Source of the DNA: Oenanthe sinensis
Taxonomy: Eukaryota > Streptophyta > Magnoliopsida > Apiales > Apiaceae
Length of the DNA stretch: 64,000 bases
Assembly (NCBI GenBank): GCA_028671895.1
Contig: CM053810.1
Coordinates: forward strand, 27,941,501-28,005,500
Reading direction: 5' to 3'
Both the position numbers and the translations under genes were made by a program. The notes under the pieces are model-generated. The model did no database searches. It saw nothing but the letters and a program-made list of their open reading frames with translations, and was not told where the DNA came from. Below are positions 1-10,740 of this stretch, in pieces; the stretch's first letter is position 1; every line of letters begins with the position of its first letter.

Positions 1-934
1 AAACGGGAGACTATAAACATCTGCAACATTAGATCTAAATGTGAGATCTTCACATGATACAACATGTATGATTTTATGCTGCTGATTCGCTGAATAATGC
101 CAATATCAATTTGTATCTCTTTCTTCTTTTGTTTTTCCTTTCTGTTACCTGTAAAAGCTACGGTAGATAATGCTTTGCCAATCAATTTATAACAAGCAAA
201 CACCTAATTAGTTAACCTTTAGCGCCGTTTAAGTCCCTCGTATTATTATTATTATATTTATACTCTAATTTTTATATTTAATTTATAATTTTTTCAAAAT
301 ACCATCAATTTTATCAAATAATTGAGATCATACACATATAAAAATATTTTTGAGGGGATAAAAATAAAAATAATATTTTTTATTTATGAAATACAAAAAT
401 TAAAAAATATATATATACAATTATTTTAATAATGACTACAAATTTCTTTCGAATTTTGGGGGTGGCTATCGTGCGCCCCATTCGTGTATACGCCCTCATT
501 GTAATTAGCATCAACAAAATATCCTTTCTTACGATACAAAAATATTAAAGGGTTATGTGTTGTGTATGCAACGGTGAATTATCAATATACAAAAATTTAG
601 CGTTAATAAACAATGCAATAAGATCATGTAAACGAATAAACAATATATAGTATAATCAATCTGGAATACAAAATTCATGTGGTACTACTTGCGGACCATT
701 TAATTAATTCAAATAAATGGACACGTATTGCCAATCCAGTAGACGTAGCCACCACCTGTGCGTGGTCCTCGTGACCCTTTTCATTTTTCTTCCTTTCAAT
801 AGCGACCTTGCCGGTGTATATCTCTAATTTTACTCAAAAAAATAACGATTAAATAAATATAATGATATCTGAATTATTTTTTTAAAAATGATAACGTGAA
901 ATGTTATGTTTTTTTTACATATTTATACTATTAT
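1..934. other. AT-rich intergenic DNA
   Basis: I see no gene, RNA gene or clear transposon in this stretch. It is strongly AT-rich with runs of A and T, and no long reading frame or recognisable protein motif is present on either strand. Confidence 0.6.
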
Positions 935-1335
935 TGTTAAAGTATAATATAAAATTTATTTGGGTCATTCTTCTAACACCTTAAGATTTTAGATGAATCG
1001 ATTACTCAACATGGTATTAAAGTGTTGGCAGAGGTCTTGGGTTCGAATCTCTGACACCCCCAATATTTTCACAATTTAATGGACACGAAGGCAAAAAATG
1101 CCCAAAAGTAGGTGCCCGTGAAGGCCGTGATCCACTTTTCAATCCAAAAAATAAGAGTTCGAGTTAGGGGAATGTTAAAGTATAATATAAGATCCATTTG
1201 AGGATTTTCTCTAACACCTTAAGGTTTTAGATGACCTGGTTGACCTGGCTCTGATACTATGTTGAGTAACCAACTAATCTAAAATCTTAAGGTGTTAGAG
1301 GAAGACTCAAATGGATCATATATTATATTTTAACA
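935..1335 (+). mobile_element. TRIM-like mini LTR element with an inverted third terminal repeat
   Basis: A 77-bp terminal repeat starting TGTTAAAG and ending CTCAACA lies at 935-1011. It is followed at 1012-1023 by TGGTATTAAAGT, a degenerate initiator-tRNA-Met primer-binding site (canonical TGGTATCAGAGC). A non-coding interior of about 160 bp ends in a purine tract (GAGTTAGGGGAA, 1161-1172), and a second direct copy of the repeat begins at 1173 but is cut short near 1234. A third copy in reverse orientation fills 1260-1335, flanked at 1248-1259 by the reverse complement of TAGTATCAGAGC. LTR, PBS, PPT, LTR without coding capacity is the definition of a TRIM. The opposed third copy makes a composite foldback. 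The interior also holds GGGTTCGAATCTC, resembling a polymerase III B box. Confidence 0.6.
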
Positions 1336-1374
1336 ATATATACTATATTATTAAAGTCTGTTAAATAGTATGAG

Positions 1375-2651
1375 TGTTGCAGAAGGGGGTTGAATACAAC
1401 TTGATAATTTATCACTAATCTTACTAACAACAAACAAATAGTAATAATATCAAGTGAAAAACGCAAACAACAATAAGCTATCAAATGAAGAAAGGTGTTT
1501 AACTTCAAAAATTAATTTTATTAATTTTTGTTTTGCTAGAACTGACTGGAAGATGTTTCTAGCTTCAATAGATACAATAAAAAAGAACTTGCTAATGTTT
1601 CTATACTTGAGAAAAGTTAAGCTCAGTTGTCTATCTCTTTGTATGCTCTCACACACAAGAAAAATATCTGTGAGATATGTGTATTTATACTGAAACACAT
1701 ATCTCATTTACAAGTGAATTTTCCATTGTTCCTAAAACAAATCTTAAAATAGAAACTTCACTTTTCATATTCAAATTTGTCTCCATTCCATTTGTAGATA
1801 AAGCTGCTCTGAGATGTACTGATATCCTTGACTCCTTAAACATGCTTTATCTTTTTGCTTGCCTTTTTCCAAGTTGCAGTAGTAGACTTGACAGACTAGA
1901 TAGAGTTGTCAAGATTAATCTTTGAATTTTCACTACCTAGTCTGCTACTTGAAACAAACCGTCAGTTTCACCAAAATATTACTGTCAACCTTTAGCTTCT
2001 CTTTAGTGACAACATCTTTGACTCTGCATACTTTACTGTCAAACTTGATAGTCTTTTAAAACATGTTATCGTCCAAAACTACTGTCAACTATCCCCGCAA
2101 ATGTTGTTGTCAACTATCCCCGCTAAAGTTGCTGTCAGTAAAACTTGATGTCTTCGATTCTTCAATCTCCGTCAAGTTTATTGTCAAGGGAATAGTTCCT
2201 GTCAGTAATACTTGCTGTCTTTGATTCTTTAATCTCCGCCAAGTTTACTGTCAAGTGAATAGTTGTTGTCAGTAATACTTGTTGTCTTTGATTCTTCAAT
2301 CTTCGCCAAGTTTACTGTCAAGGGAATAGTTGTTGTCATCTGTTCCAAATATGATGTCACTTGAATATGCTGTCGTAGGCTTCAGTTTGCAGAATGTTAT
2401 TGTCAATGATTTGATCCATGTTGTGCATGAACACTTTGTGAACTTCTACATCATAGATCATTTATTACATTTTTACAAGACATTAACTATTGATACTTAC
2501 TGTCACCTACTTGATTTTTTATACATACTGTTCCCAGTGACAACTAAACATACTGTCAATATACATATGACAATATGTTTTACTTAGTTAATTTCTAATT
2601 AATCTAATTATCTTATAGTTGATTATAATGTTAACATCACAATCCCTAACA
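1375..2651 (-). mobile_element. 3' LTR of a truncated minus-strand Ty1/copia element
   Basis: Read on the minus strand this 1277-bp block starts TGTTAGGGATTGTG at 2651 and ends CAACCCCCTTCTGCAACA at 1375. The right neighbour read on the minus strand is a purine-rich tract (AAATTGGAGGAGAT, 2652-2665) immediately before the TG, as expected for a polypurine tract and 3' LTR. The CAACCCCC end is shared with the SIRE-like LTRs at 18653 and 30913, although the bodies differ. No primer-binding site abuts the left end, so this is the outer 3' LTR. No 5' LTR is visible to the right, so the element is truncated. Confidence 0.65.
2132..2332. repeat. 67-bp tandem repeat, three copies, inside the copia LTR
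   Basis: Units begin near 2132, 2199 and 2266 and share CTGTCAGTAATACTTG then GATTCTTCAATCTCCG and CAAGTTTACTGTCAAG, with a few substitutions between copies. Shorter related pieces (ACTGTCAACTATCCCCG) lie just before at 2079-2125. Sub-repeats of this type in LTR U3 regions often carry regulatory sites; no function is shown here. Confidence 0.8.
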
Positions 2652-2840
2652 ATCTCCTCCAATTTGTTTTTATGAAAAATAAAGACAAATTCAAAGTAAA
2701 TTGCAGATGTTAACTCAACTAATAAAAAAAATGAAGTGTTTGTACAAGGAAATATTCAAGAAAAATTATAAGTACAGTTCTGTCTCAAACTAGGCTCCTC
2801 TAGACTGAGCAAATCTTCAACTTCAGCTTGAGCTTCAACT

Positions 2841-3209
2841 TCATTTCTTTTCTGCAATTATCCTTCCATACAAACCTTCAAGAGCTTTCAATGCCTTCTT
2901 TTCTTCTTCTGTCTTGACATGTTCAGAAACACAATCTAAGACAAACTTCACCATTTTGTAATAAAGATCTTTCAAGTCTCTGTAGGTGTAGTAGTTCTTA
3001 GTTAGTCCTTTGGAGATACACAGATATTTCATCCCAAACATGTCCTGGACAAATCTGTATTTTGTAGAAGAGAAAACATGCTTCACTCTGAGTTTGTCAA
3101 TGGCTTCATCATCTTCTTTTCTAGATTCAATAATCTCCCATACAATCTTGCTTAAATCTCTTTCTACTTCTAGAGATGAACTTGTAGTGAGTCTAAAGAT
3201 CCTCCTCAA
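2841..3209 (-). pseudogene. C-terminal ORF fragment adjoining the copia 3' LTR
   Basis: A 122-residue minus-strand reading frame lies about 190 bp upstream, in element orientation, of the polypurine tract and 3' LTR at 1375-2651. It is therefore the tail of whatever this copia element encodes last. The protein is charged, with an aromatic stretch (YTYRDLKDLYYKMVKFV) and a lysine-rich helical end (KTEEEKKALKAL). It has no reverse transcriptase, RNase H or integrase motif, so it is not the end of pol; in SIRE-type elements this position is taken by an env-position third ORF. I do not recognise the family and see no clear continuation upstream beyond about 3222. Confidence 0.4.
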
Positions 3210-3222
3210 ATTTCATTGTTGA

Positions 3223-6200
3223 GCACCCTAAAATTGGCAACCTCCACTTCAATACTATCAATTATAACTCTCAGGGGCCCAAATAGGACTGGATATACAT
3301 AAGTAGCTCTTCTTGAGAATTGATCAGTGTTTGAAATTTTTTGTCTTATAAGTGACTTATGAGTTTTTAAAAATATAATAATAAAAATAAAAGTGACTTA
3401 TAAGTAATTTATTACATATGGATAACTTTTATCAAAATAAAAAAAATAAAAATAAGTCATTGAAAAAAGTACATAATACTTACTTCTGGGGTTTTAAGTC
3501 AGTTTGTGATTTATCACACAAACATACATTTTTTAGCTTAACGTCATAAACAACTTTAAGCCCGGCTTAAAGTTATTTGCCAAACAGGCTTAGTTAATTA
3601 ACTTAGAAATTCAGGGAAGTATGTTACATGTCTAAATACCTACGTTTAATAAAAACATGTGTTTGGTTTAACACTGTAAATTCAAATTACACAACTATTC
3701 TTATTATTTAATCCTCATAAAAAAGTTTTTTTCAATAATTATTATTTTATTAATTTAATAATATATAAAAAAATAACTATAAACTATTATAGATACTAAA
3801 TTTAAAAATAAATGCATTCAAAATTTCTATTTAAAATATTTATATCTATTACAAAACTTAATTATAAATTACTATAAATATAATTAAAATTTTAATTATA
3901 AACACCTATAAATATAATTCAAATTGTAACTATAAAATATTACAAAATTATTATATAAAACATTTATATCTATTTAATATTACTTTCAGTGGCAAAAATA
4001 ATCACATATATACAAAATAATTAAAAATGAATTAAATTATATTTAAAATGATACATAAAAGATTAAAAATATAAATAATTGACGTTGATGTTTAGAATAT
4101 GTGTTTGTTTTATAAATTATTTTAAAGATAAATAAATAAAATAACATAAATTATTATAAAAATAGATAAAAAATGGTTTTTTGTTTGTAGAATGGTAAGT
4201 ATATAAAATTTTAATTCTAAAATATATTATAAAATAGATTGTCACTATTTAACTTTAAGTGACTACGGATGAGTGATGTAACTGAGTTCTTGTGATTTAC
4301 GGTAACCCCTAGATATCTTGGAACTCTAGCTTCCTTCGTCCATTTTAAAAGTTGTATAACCAAACAAGGTAACTTATTTAAGTTCCAAGCAAATCAGAGT
4401 TACTTAGCTGGGTTACAGGCTACAAACAAGGCTCTAGGAAATAGATTTTAAGAAAGTTGTTTGATTAACATTAACAAGGGAAGTAAAAATTGCATGGAAG
4501 TTTAATACCCATATATTATAGGAAGTTGTTTACCTAGCCCCTATTAGTAATTTGCACTTCGTGCAGAGCGTTAATTATTATATATCAACCAAACACATTT
4601 TTTTACTTTATATTAATTTCAACTTTCATAGTAAATATGACTTTCAGAGGAAATGACTTGCTATTATCAACTAAATAAGCACAAACATTATTCTATTAAA
4701 ATAAAAATACAAATAACTACATAAAACACATCCCCAAACAAAACACACAAATATTATTCTATTAAAATACAAATAAAGTATATAAAGAATTATATATATA
4801 TAACATTAAATAAAGTTTAAATTATTATTATTATTATAAAAATAAATTTAAATTATATAAAAAAATATTTAAAAAATTCATACGGAATATAAGCTAGTTT
4901 TTATAATTCATGATACATATATTTTTTATTTTAAAGACTCTCTTCTCTTAAAAATGCTCTAAGGAATTTTTTTTAATGATTCATTATGATCAATTTGTCT
5001 CAATAAATACTAGTTACAGTATATAAACAATAACATTTTGTTTTTTCTTTGTATTCTTTTTCTTTAATTCAACCATTGCATTTAGCAAAATAAAATAAAA
5101 TCCATTCGTTGTTTTTCTAGGTGCGGTGTATATGCAATATGATGAGGAGAATCGTAATTTTCAATTATTGCCACCAATCCGGCATTAGAAATATATAGAG
5201 AAAAGATTTTGTAAACTTATTTATGGCATTGCTTGTATTTTACCTGCTACTTTATTTAAAAAATTTATAATAATAGTATTTACAATTAAATTAAGAGTGG
5301 TGTTAGGGATCTCAAAAATTTTCTCAAATGATGTGGCATGACACATGTCAATTTTTGATTCGTGGACATATATGTATCCACACAGTGTCCCATATTATTA
5401 TTAGGGAATTTATCATTTATCTACGTGATAAACTGATAACTCAGTATTTGAGAAAAATTTGGTGCATAACATTTCTTTTAAATTAAATGTAACTAAATGC
5501 AATATTTTCTTTTATGTTTTTTTTCCTAAAACAAATTACAGTTGCATTTGTTTTTGAAGGATTTTTTACAATTGCATTTAGTTATAATTGATTTTGATTG
5601 TATTTTATTATATTTGGTTACAAGGAAATATTTTAATATTATATATTTTTATAAAATAAAATAAAAAGACATCGACGGTTTTTTTTTTAACATAATGAAA
5701 AAGGTACTCATCTTTTGAATCTTGCATGATCAAGATTGAGATTATTTTTCAAAATTGTTATACTACTAGAAAATATAAAATATGAATGAAAAAGTATTGT
5801 TTGAAAAATTAAATAATTGTCTGATATTTGACAGAATAGTAAAAAATACAATTACTTTCTTAAAAATTTAAAAATCAAAATTTTTTTCAAAAATAGAGGG
5901 GATCTCCCTTTTCTAACAGTAAATTTTAGATTAAAGGCATTTAAAAAAAAATATTCGTAAATTTTATCAAATTGTTAGCTATTAATGAAAACTGATGACT
6001 ACCTGAGACTGGAGAGCGTAGTGATTGGTAAAAAGGGAACAAGCAAATTAAATATTGAAAATTGAAAAGTAAAATATGATAAACAGACAGCTAGATGAAT
6101 ATCTGGTCCATTGAAAGATAGACACAAGTACACAACCCCAACTCATCCATCCACCGTATAATACTCGTCTCGTTAATTTGACTTTACAATTATCAAAATT

Positions 6201-6499
6201 TTTAAAATTTGATCAAATATTATATATATTATATAATTATAAAATATATATCATTGAAAAATTTATATAATTTTTTTCAAAATGTAATTTTTAAATTTTG
6301 AAAATTATAAAAATATATTTTTTTAATTTTCAATCAAAGATAATTAAATTTAACTGTTGAAAAATCAAACGAGACACCTAAGTGAGGGAGAGGGAGTACT
6401 AATAGAAATAGAAATAGAAATATTACAGCTAATCACATAACATAATTTACGCATCTTGATTCACACATTACACACATACTCATATACCTGTATATCATA
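3223..6499. other. AT-rich intergenic DNA with a MITE-like palindrome
   Basis: No gene is supported here. Around 3330-3600 there are repeated AAGTGACTTATAAG-type words and a perfect 11-bp inverted repeat with one central base (3552-3574, AACTTTAAGCC arms) followed by GCCAAACAGGC, resembling a decayed non-autonomous DNA transposon. I could not define terminal inverted repeats or a target duplication. The remainder is A/T-rich sequence and includes the distal upstream region of the gene starting at 6600. Confidence 0.4.
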
Positions 6500-6664
6500 T
6501 ATAATCATACAAAAACTCACCCCAGCTCTATGAATAGTGATCTCAATCATCTCTATCCATCGATTGATTATCTCCCAATCCAAGAAGAAAACAAAAGCAA
6601 TGGGAGATCAAGGAACCACAACAACAACAAGGCTTCTAAACAAAGAAAAAGCATTCTCACGTAG
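6500..6664 (+). promoter_or_regulatory. 5' leader of the GRL gene with an overlapping upstream ORF
   Basis: An ATG at 6530 opens a 44-codon frame that overlaps the main start codon at 6600 in another frame and stops with TAG at 6662-6664. If transcription begins upstream of 6530, ribosomes starting there would bypass the main start, which could lower translation. The start at 6600 was chosen because it is the first in-frame ATG; upstream codons in that frame lack one. I cannot place a TATA box with confidence. Confidence 0.35.
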
Positions 6665-8851
6665 CGTATCACACTCCTACGATGAATTACATAGCTTCAG
6701 AACATGGCTCAAATGGATGTTCGTTGATCAATCTACGGGGTGGACTACGTTTGTGTCATGGTTCATGTATGTCCTGTTTACCATAGTTGTCCCCTGTCTG
6801 TCTTATTCTGGACTCGCGTGTTCTGATTGTGACACCAGACATTCTAGGCCCTTTGATAAAGTTGTGCAATTGTCTCTTTCTGCTATTGCTACTCTTTCCT
6901 TCCTCTGTCTCTCCCGTTTCGTTAGTCGATACGGACTTCGTAGATTTTTGTTTTTCGACAGGCTATGTGATGAGAGCGAGACCGTCAGGAGAGGATACAC
7001 TGAACAGCTCAATGTATGTCTTGCCCGTTTTTTTATTACCGGTGTATTTTTTTTATGGAAATAAGTACTTATTTCTGTCTGTCTCGCAAATTTTCTTATA
7101 TACTTTAGTCATTATTATAACAGCTAATGTACGTTTCTCATAAACAAGTTTAGTCCTTAATTTATTTTTCAGAAATATTCTTTTTGTGTGTGGATATAAG
7201 TACTTATTTTTAGAAAATAAACTTAGCTCAACGGGGCCTAATATACTTGAGTAATTATTGTAAACTCGCTTTTACTTGTAATAAAATGTGTTAATGTGTT
7301 GCTTGCTGCAGAGATCACTGAAGATTCTTTTCTATTTTGTATTGCCTTGTTTTGCTGCGGAGAGTGCTTACAAGATCTGGTGGTACGGCTCAGGAGGAAC
7401 ACAAATACCTTTCTTAGGCAATGTTATTGTTAGTGATGTTGTAGCGTGTGTCTTGGAGCTAATGTCATGGCTCTATCGTACTGTCGTATTCTTCTTAGTT
7501 TGTGTTCTCTTCCGTCTCATCTGCTACCTTCAGATTCTTAGGTTACATGACTTTGCTCAGATTTTCCACATCGACTCTGATGTGGAGACAGTGCTGCGCG
7601 AGCACTTGAGAATTCGAAGACATCTACGCATTATAAGCCATAGGTACCGAGCGTTCATATTATTTGCCCTCTTTGGCATAACTGCTAGTCAGTTCTCCTC
7701 TCTTCTCATGACCACACGCTCCTCGGCAGATCTCAACATCTTTAAGTCTGGTGAACTTGCGGTAACTTTCTATATCCTCAAGTTATGTAACCATTAGTTT
7801 ATTTCATATTTTATAGTACTTGGTTTAGTTTCAGGATGATACTTAAGCTTAAAAAGCACATTAAAGGATAATTATATAGGTAGGATGGAGGCGTCTTAAT
7901 AGTCCAGCAATTTAGTTCAAAACAAATAAGGCTTACCCTGTGCTTGTTAATTGTATAGCAGAGCTGTGGTCAAATATCTGATTCCCGACTATATTCCAGA
8001 GTCTAATACTCTAATTTTGTTAAGTTCAATGATGTAGCAAGCCTTACCACAAGATTAGCTGAAAATTGATCAAGTGTGGTCATTATCTTACTGGTAGACT
8101 TTAATATAGCTGCAATCCGTAAATAGCACAATACCATATCCATATAGAATATCTAATCTACATTCACATATCGTACAAACTGATAGATTAACAATTAGAT
8201 AAGAAGTTCTACTTATACATGTAAGATGAATCTAGTTAATTTATTGGGAAATTTAGTGACAGTCTGATTCTTTGGTCGGTTCATGTGCAGCTGTGCTCTA
8301 TGAGCCTTCTTGCAGGGTTAATGATAATACTGAGGAGCGCAACAAGAATAACACACAAAGCTCAAGCAGTAACGAGCCTCGCAGCCAAGTGGCATGTGTG
8401 TGCTACTATTGACTCATTTGATTCAGTTGAAGCTGATGCAACTCCACCTGCACAACAATACCCATCATTCCCGGGTGTGACATCCATTGATCCTTTGTCC
8501 GATATGGAAGATGTTGGAGATGAAGAAGATGAGCTGGATAATACTAAGCTTCTCCCTGCTTATGCCTATAGCACCATATCTTTCCAAAAAAGACAAGCGT
8601 TAGGTGAGACTTAATCAATTGTGTAACCTATTTCACGTCAATACCAGTTCAATCAAAAAATTACTGTATTCACCATCTTGACTCTTTTTACCCTTGTTAA
8701 TGTGAATTTTTCAGTGACATATTTCGAGAACAACAGAGCTGGTATAACAGTTTTTGGTTGGATGCTGGATAGGACGACTCTTCATACCATATTTGGTTTT
8801 GAGTTGTCGCTGGTTTTATGGTTGCTTGGGAAGACTGTTGGTATTTCTTGA
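6600..8851 (+). CDS. DUF3537 / gustatory receptor-like (GRL) multi-pass membrane protein, four exons
   Basis: Exons 6600-7013, 7312-7761, 8291-8603 and 8715-8851 join in frame (phases 0, 0, 1) through GT-AG introns and give 437 residues ending in TGA at 8849-8851. The N-terminus is soluble (GDQGTTTTTRLLNKEK). Hydrophobic segments lie near residues 50-70, 88-106, 142-160, 175-215, about 260-280, 289-302 and close to the C-terminus (FELSLVLWLLGKTVG), consistent with about seven membrane spans. Blocks such as EHLRIRRHLRIISHRYRAF and FGWMLDRTTLHTIFGFE match my memory of the plant DUF3537 family, proposed homologues of animal gustatory/odorant receptors. An acidic loop (DMEDVGDEEDELDN) in exon 3 is probably cytosolic. 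Length and architecture look complete. Ligand and cellular role are unknown for most of the family. Confidence 0.88.
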
Positions 8852-9489
8852 GAAAACTCCATGTTCGAGATATGATTTGGAAGATAATAGTTTATCTGCT
8901 TGCCTCGTGCATATCTCCGGATGCTGAGGAACAATTGATCACATGGAACACTTGATAGAGCCAAGCCAGAGAGAATGCAAGACTAGACTTGCAAAGTTCA
9001 AAAGCGGAACATTTTGAGAGATGTTTGATCTTTTTTTTCTTTTCTTTTTTGTCAGAAGAGATGTTTGATCTTTGTTTATTTATGTTTGTCATTGTTTCAT
9101 TTGTCTATCATCATTCATGCTCACAGTTTATAGTGTTAAAATTTCAAACAACCATGTTTGCAATAAGAAAGGGTAAAAAATGTTCTGGTTCTATTATTTA
9201 CATTTTTTGGATCTTCTTGGCATGAATAGTGTCAAAAATTTAGTTGAAGTTCTAAATTGAGGCTGATATATGAACGAAGATTTCTTTCTTTTCTATAAGT
9301 AACAAAATTGTGGACTTGTGAGCAGAAGCCCCTTTTTCTTTCTCTTTTGTGGTAGTGGACTAGTGATGGAATTGGTAAATGCTCAGATCACATTTATATT
9401 AGTAAGATCACGTCCATTTTACATCGGTGAATGTACATCTTCCTCTATGTACATCGGGTTTTTGTGGATAATGGAAGCTCAACAAAGAT
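8852..9489. other. 3' flank of the GRL gene
   Basis: This stretch contains the presumed 3' UTR, with a duplicated word (GAGATGTTTGATCTTT at about 9019 and 9059) and T-rich runs. No coding sequence is supported. Homology to the gypsy chimera at 45180 begins only at about 9490, so 9358-9489 is of unclear origin. Confidence 0.45.
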
Positions 9490-10740
9490 ATGACACTTAC
9501 TGGAAGATGGGACTTCTCGACAAAGATATGACTGTTGAAAACATCTTCCTATATGACTTCGGAGGGGAATCTATTCCTGTCAAGGGTCCCATTACTCTTG
9601 GAGAGGGAGAACTTTCATCAACTTAGATCATTGATTTCTTGGTGGTAGATCACGAATTAGCCCATAACGCTTTGATTGGAAGGCCACTTTTGAAGGAGAT
9701 GAGGATCATCACTTCAATCTATCATTTGTCTATGAAGTTTCCCAAGCCTGCCGGGATATGATGTGTGAAAGAATGCCAATTTGATTCAAGGGAGTGCTAC
9801 AACAAGTCAGTAAAGGTGTTTGAGAAGACAAGAAGTCTGAGACAATCACAATCAAATAATATGGTGAAAAGTGAGGGAAAAGCCATAATGAATGTCTTGT
9901 ATACGGTAGAATTTCCATATCAAGAAGGCCATGAAGAAGAAGCTCCGTATATTGAGGATAAGTCCTATCCTCAAATTTTGATGTTGGAAGCACCTTCTTA
10001 AAAGGAGTTCATAGAAGGAATCGTGGAAGATGTCAGCGACGAAGAAACTGAGGAACAAGCCTTAGCCAGAAAAAGGAAAGGTAAAGCAGTCATTCCTGAA
10101 TCTCTTCCCATAATTGAACTGGAAGAAACTTTTCAACAATCTCCCGGGGAGAGAGAGGGCACGCCCTCTAATGGGAGGAAGGAAGAAGACGACTTTGACT
10201 TTGACTTGGATCTTCAAATGCCTCTTGTAGTGAAAAAGCAGGGAAAAAACCTTTTATATTCCTGACAAAATTGTTGAAGGTGGGCACCCAATTATGGCGC
10301 GCTTTAAGTTGGTAGTTTACCAGGTGAATGGGGGGTACCAAGCTCGGGGTCCCAAGACGAGATGTATTTGGAGTGTGTTCAGTGACTTGTGCAAAAATTC
10401 AAGGAGGTGCTCCTGTAGCAGATGTCGAGGAAGAGTGATAATAATGTTGATGCCTTGGCCAAATTAGGTTATCAGAAGAATGCTCATATGTTGCGAGGTG
10501 TTTCCATTAGAAGTTCAGGTGAAGCGTAATGTTCCAGAGGTAAAGGCAATGCAGGTAGATGAAAGTGCTCAAGTCACGTGGATGACTCATATTCTAAATT
10601 TTAGGAAGAAGTAAGATTTTTTAGGAGAATGTTATGGACACACCAAAACTACAAGGCACACATTCTTTTAAAAAAACGGAGGAGCATGATGAATGAAGAA
10701 ACTCTCTCATATTTTAATATTTCGAGAATTTGGGGGGTAG
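9490..10740 (+). pseudogene. Tat/Retand-like Ty3/gypsy remnant, copy 1 (protease region and aRNH tail)
   Basis: The start reads YWKMGLLDKDMTVENIFLY followed by FGGESIPVKG, the C-terminal half of a retropepsin as found between gag and reverse transcriptase in Tat/Retand-type gypsy elements. A stop at 9625-9627 and frame changes break it. An acidic linker follows (DEETEEQALARKRKGKA near 10038). Reverse transcriptase is absent. The end of an archaeal-type RNase H (aRNH) can be read at about 10363-10530 (SRKSDNNVDALAKL), then a short linker with WMTHIL. It is collinear with 45180-46440 (offset about 35.69 kb), including the same fusion point to Athila sequence near 10740. Catalytic protease residues lie upstream of the retained part, so this copy is inactive. 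Confidence 0.7.

Noticed and set aside
1022..1062. Possible tRNA gene (TTCGAATCTC word in the TRIM interior)
   Set aside because: Only a B-box-like word is present; I find no acceptor stem or anticodon arm that would fold.
6537..6599. N-terminal extension of the GRL protein upstream of 6600
   Set aside because: The extended frame starts with GTG, not ATG; the first in-frame ATG is at 6600, which gives the family-like N-terminus.
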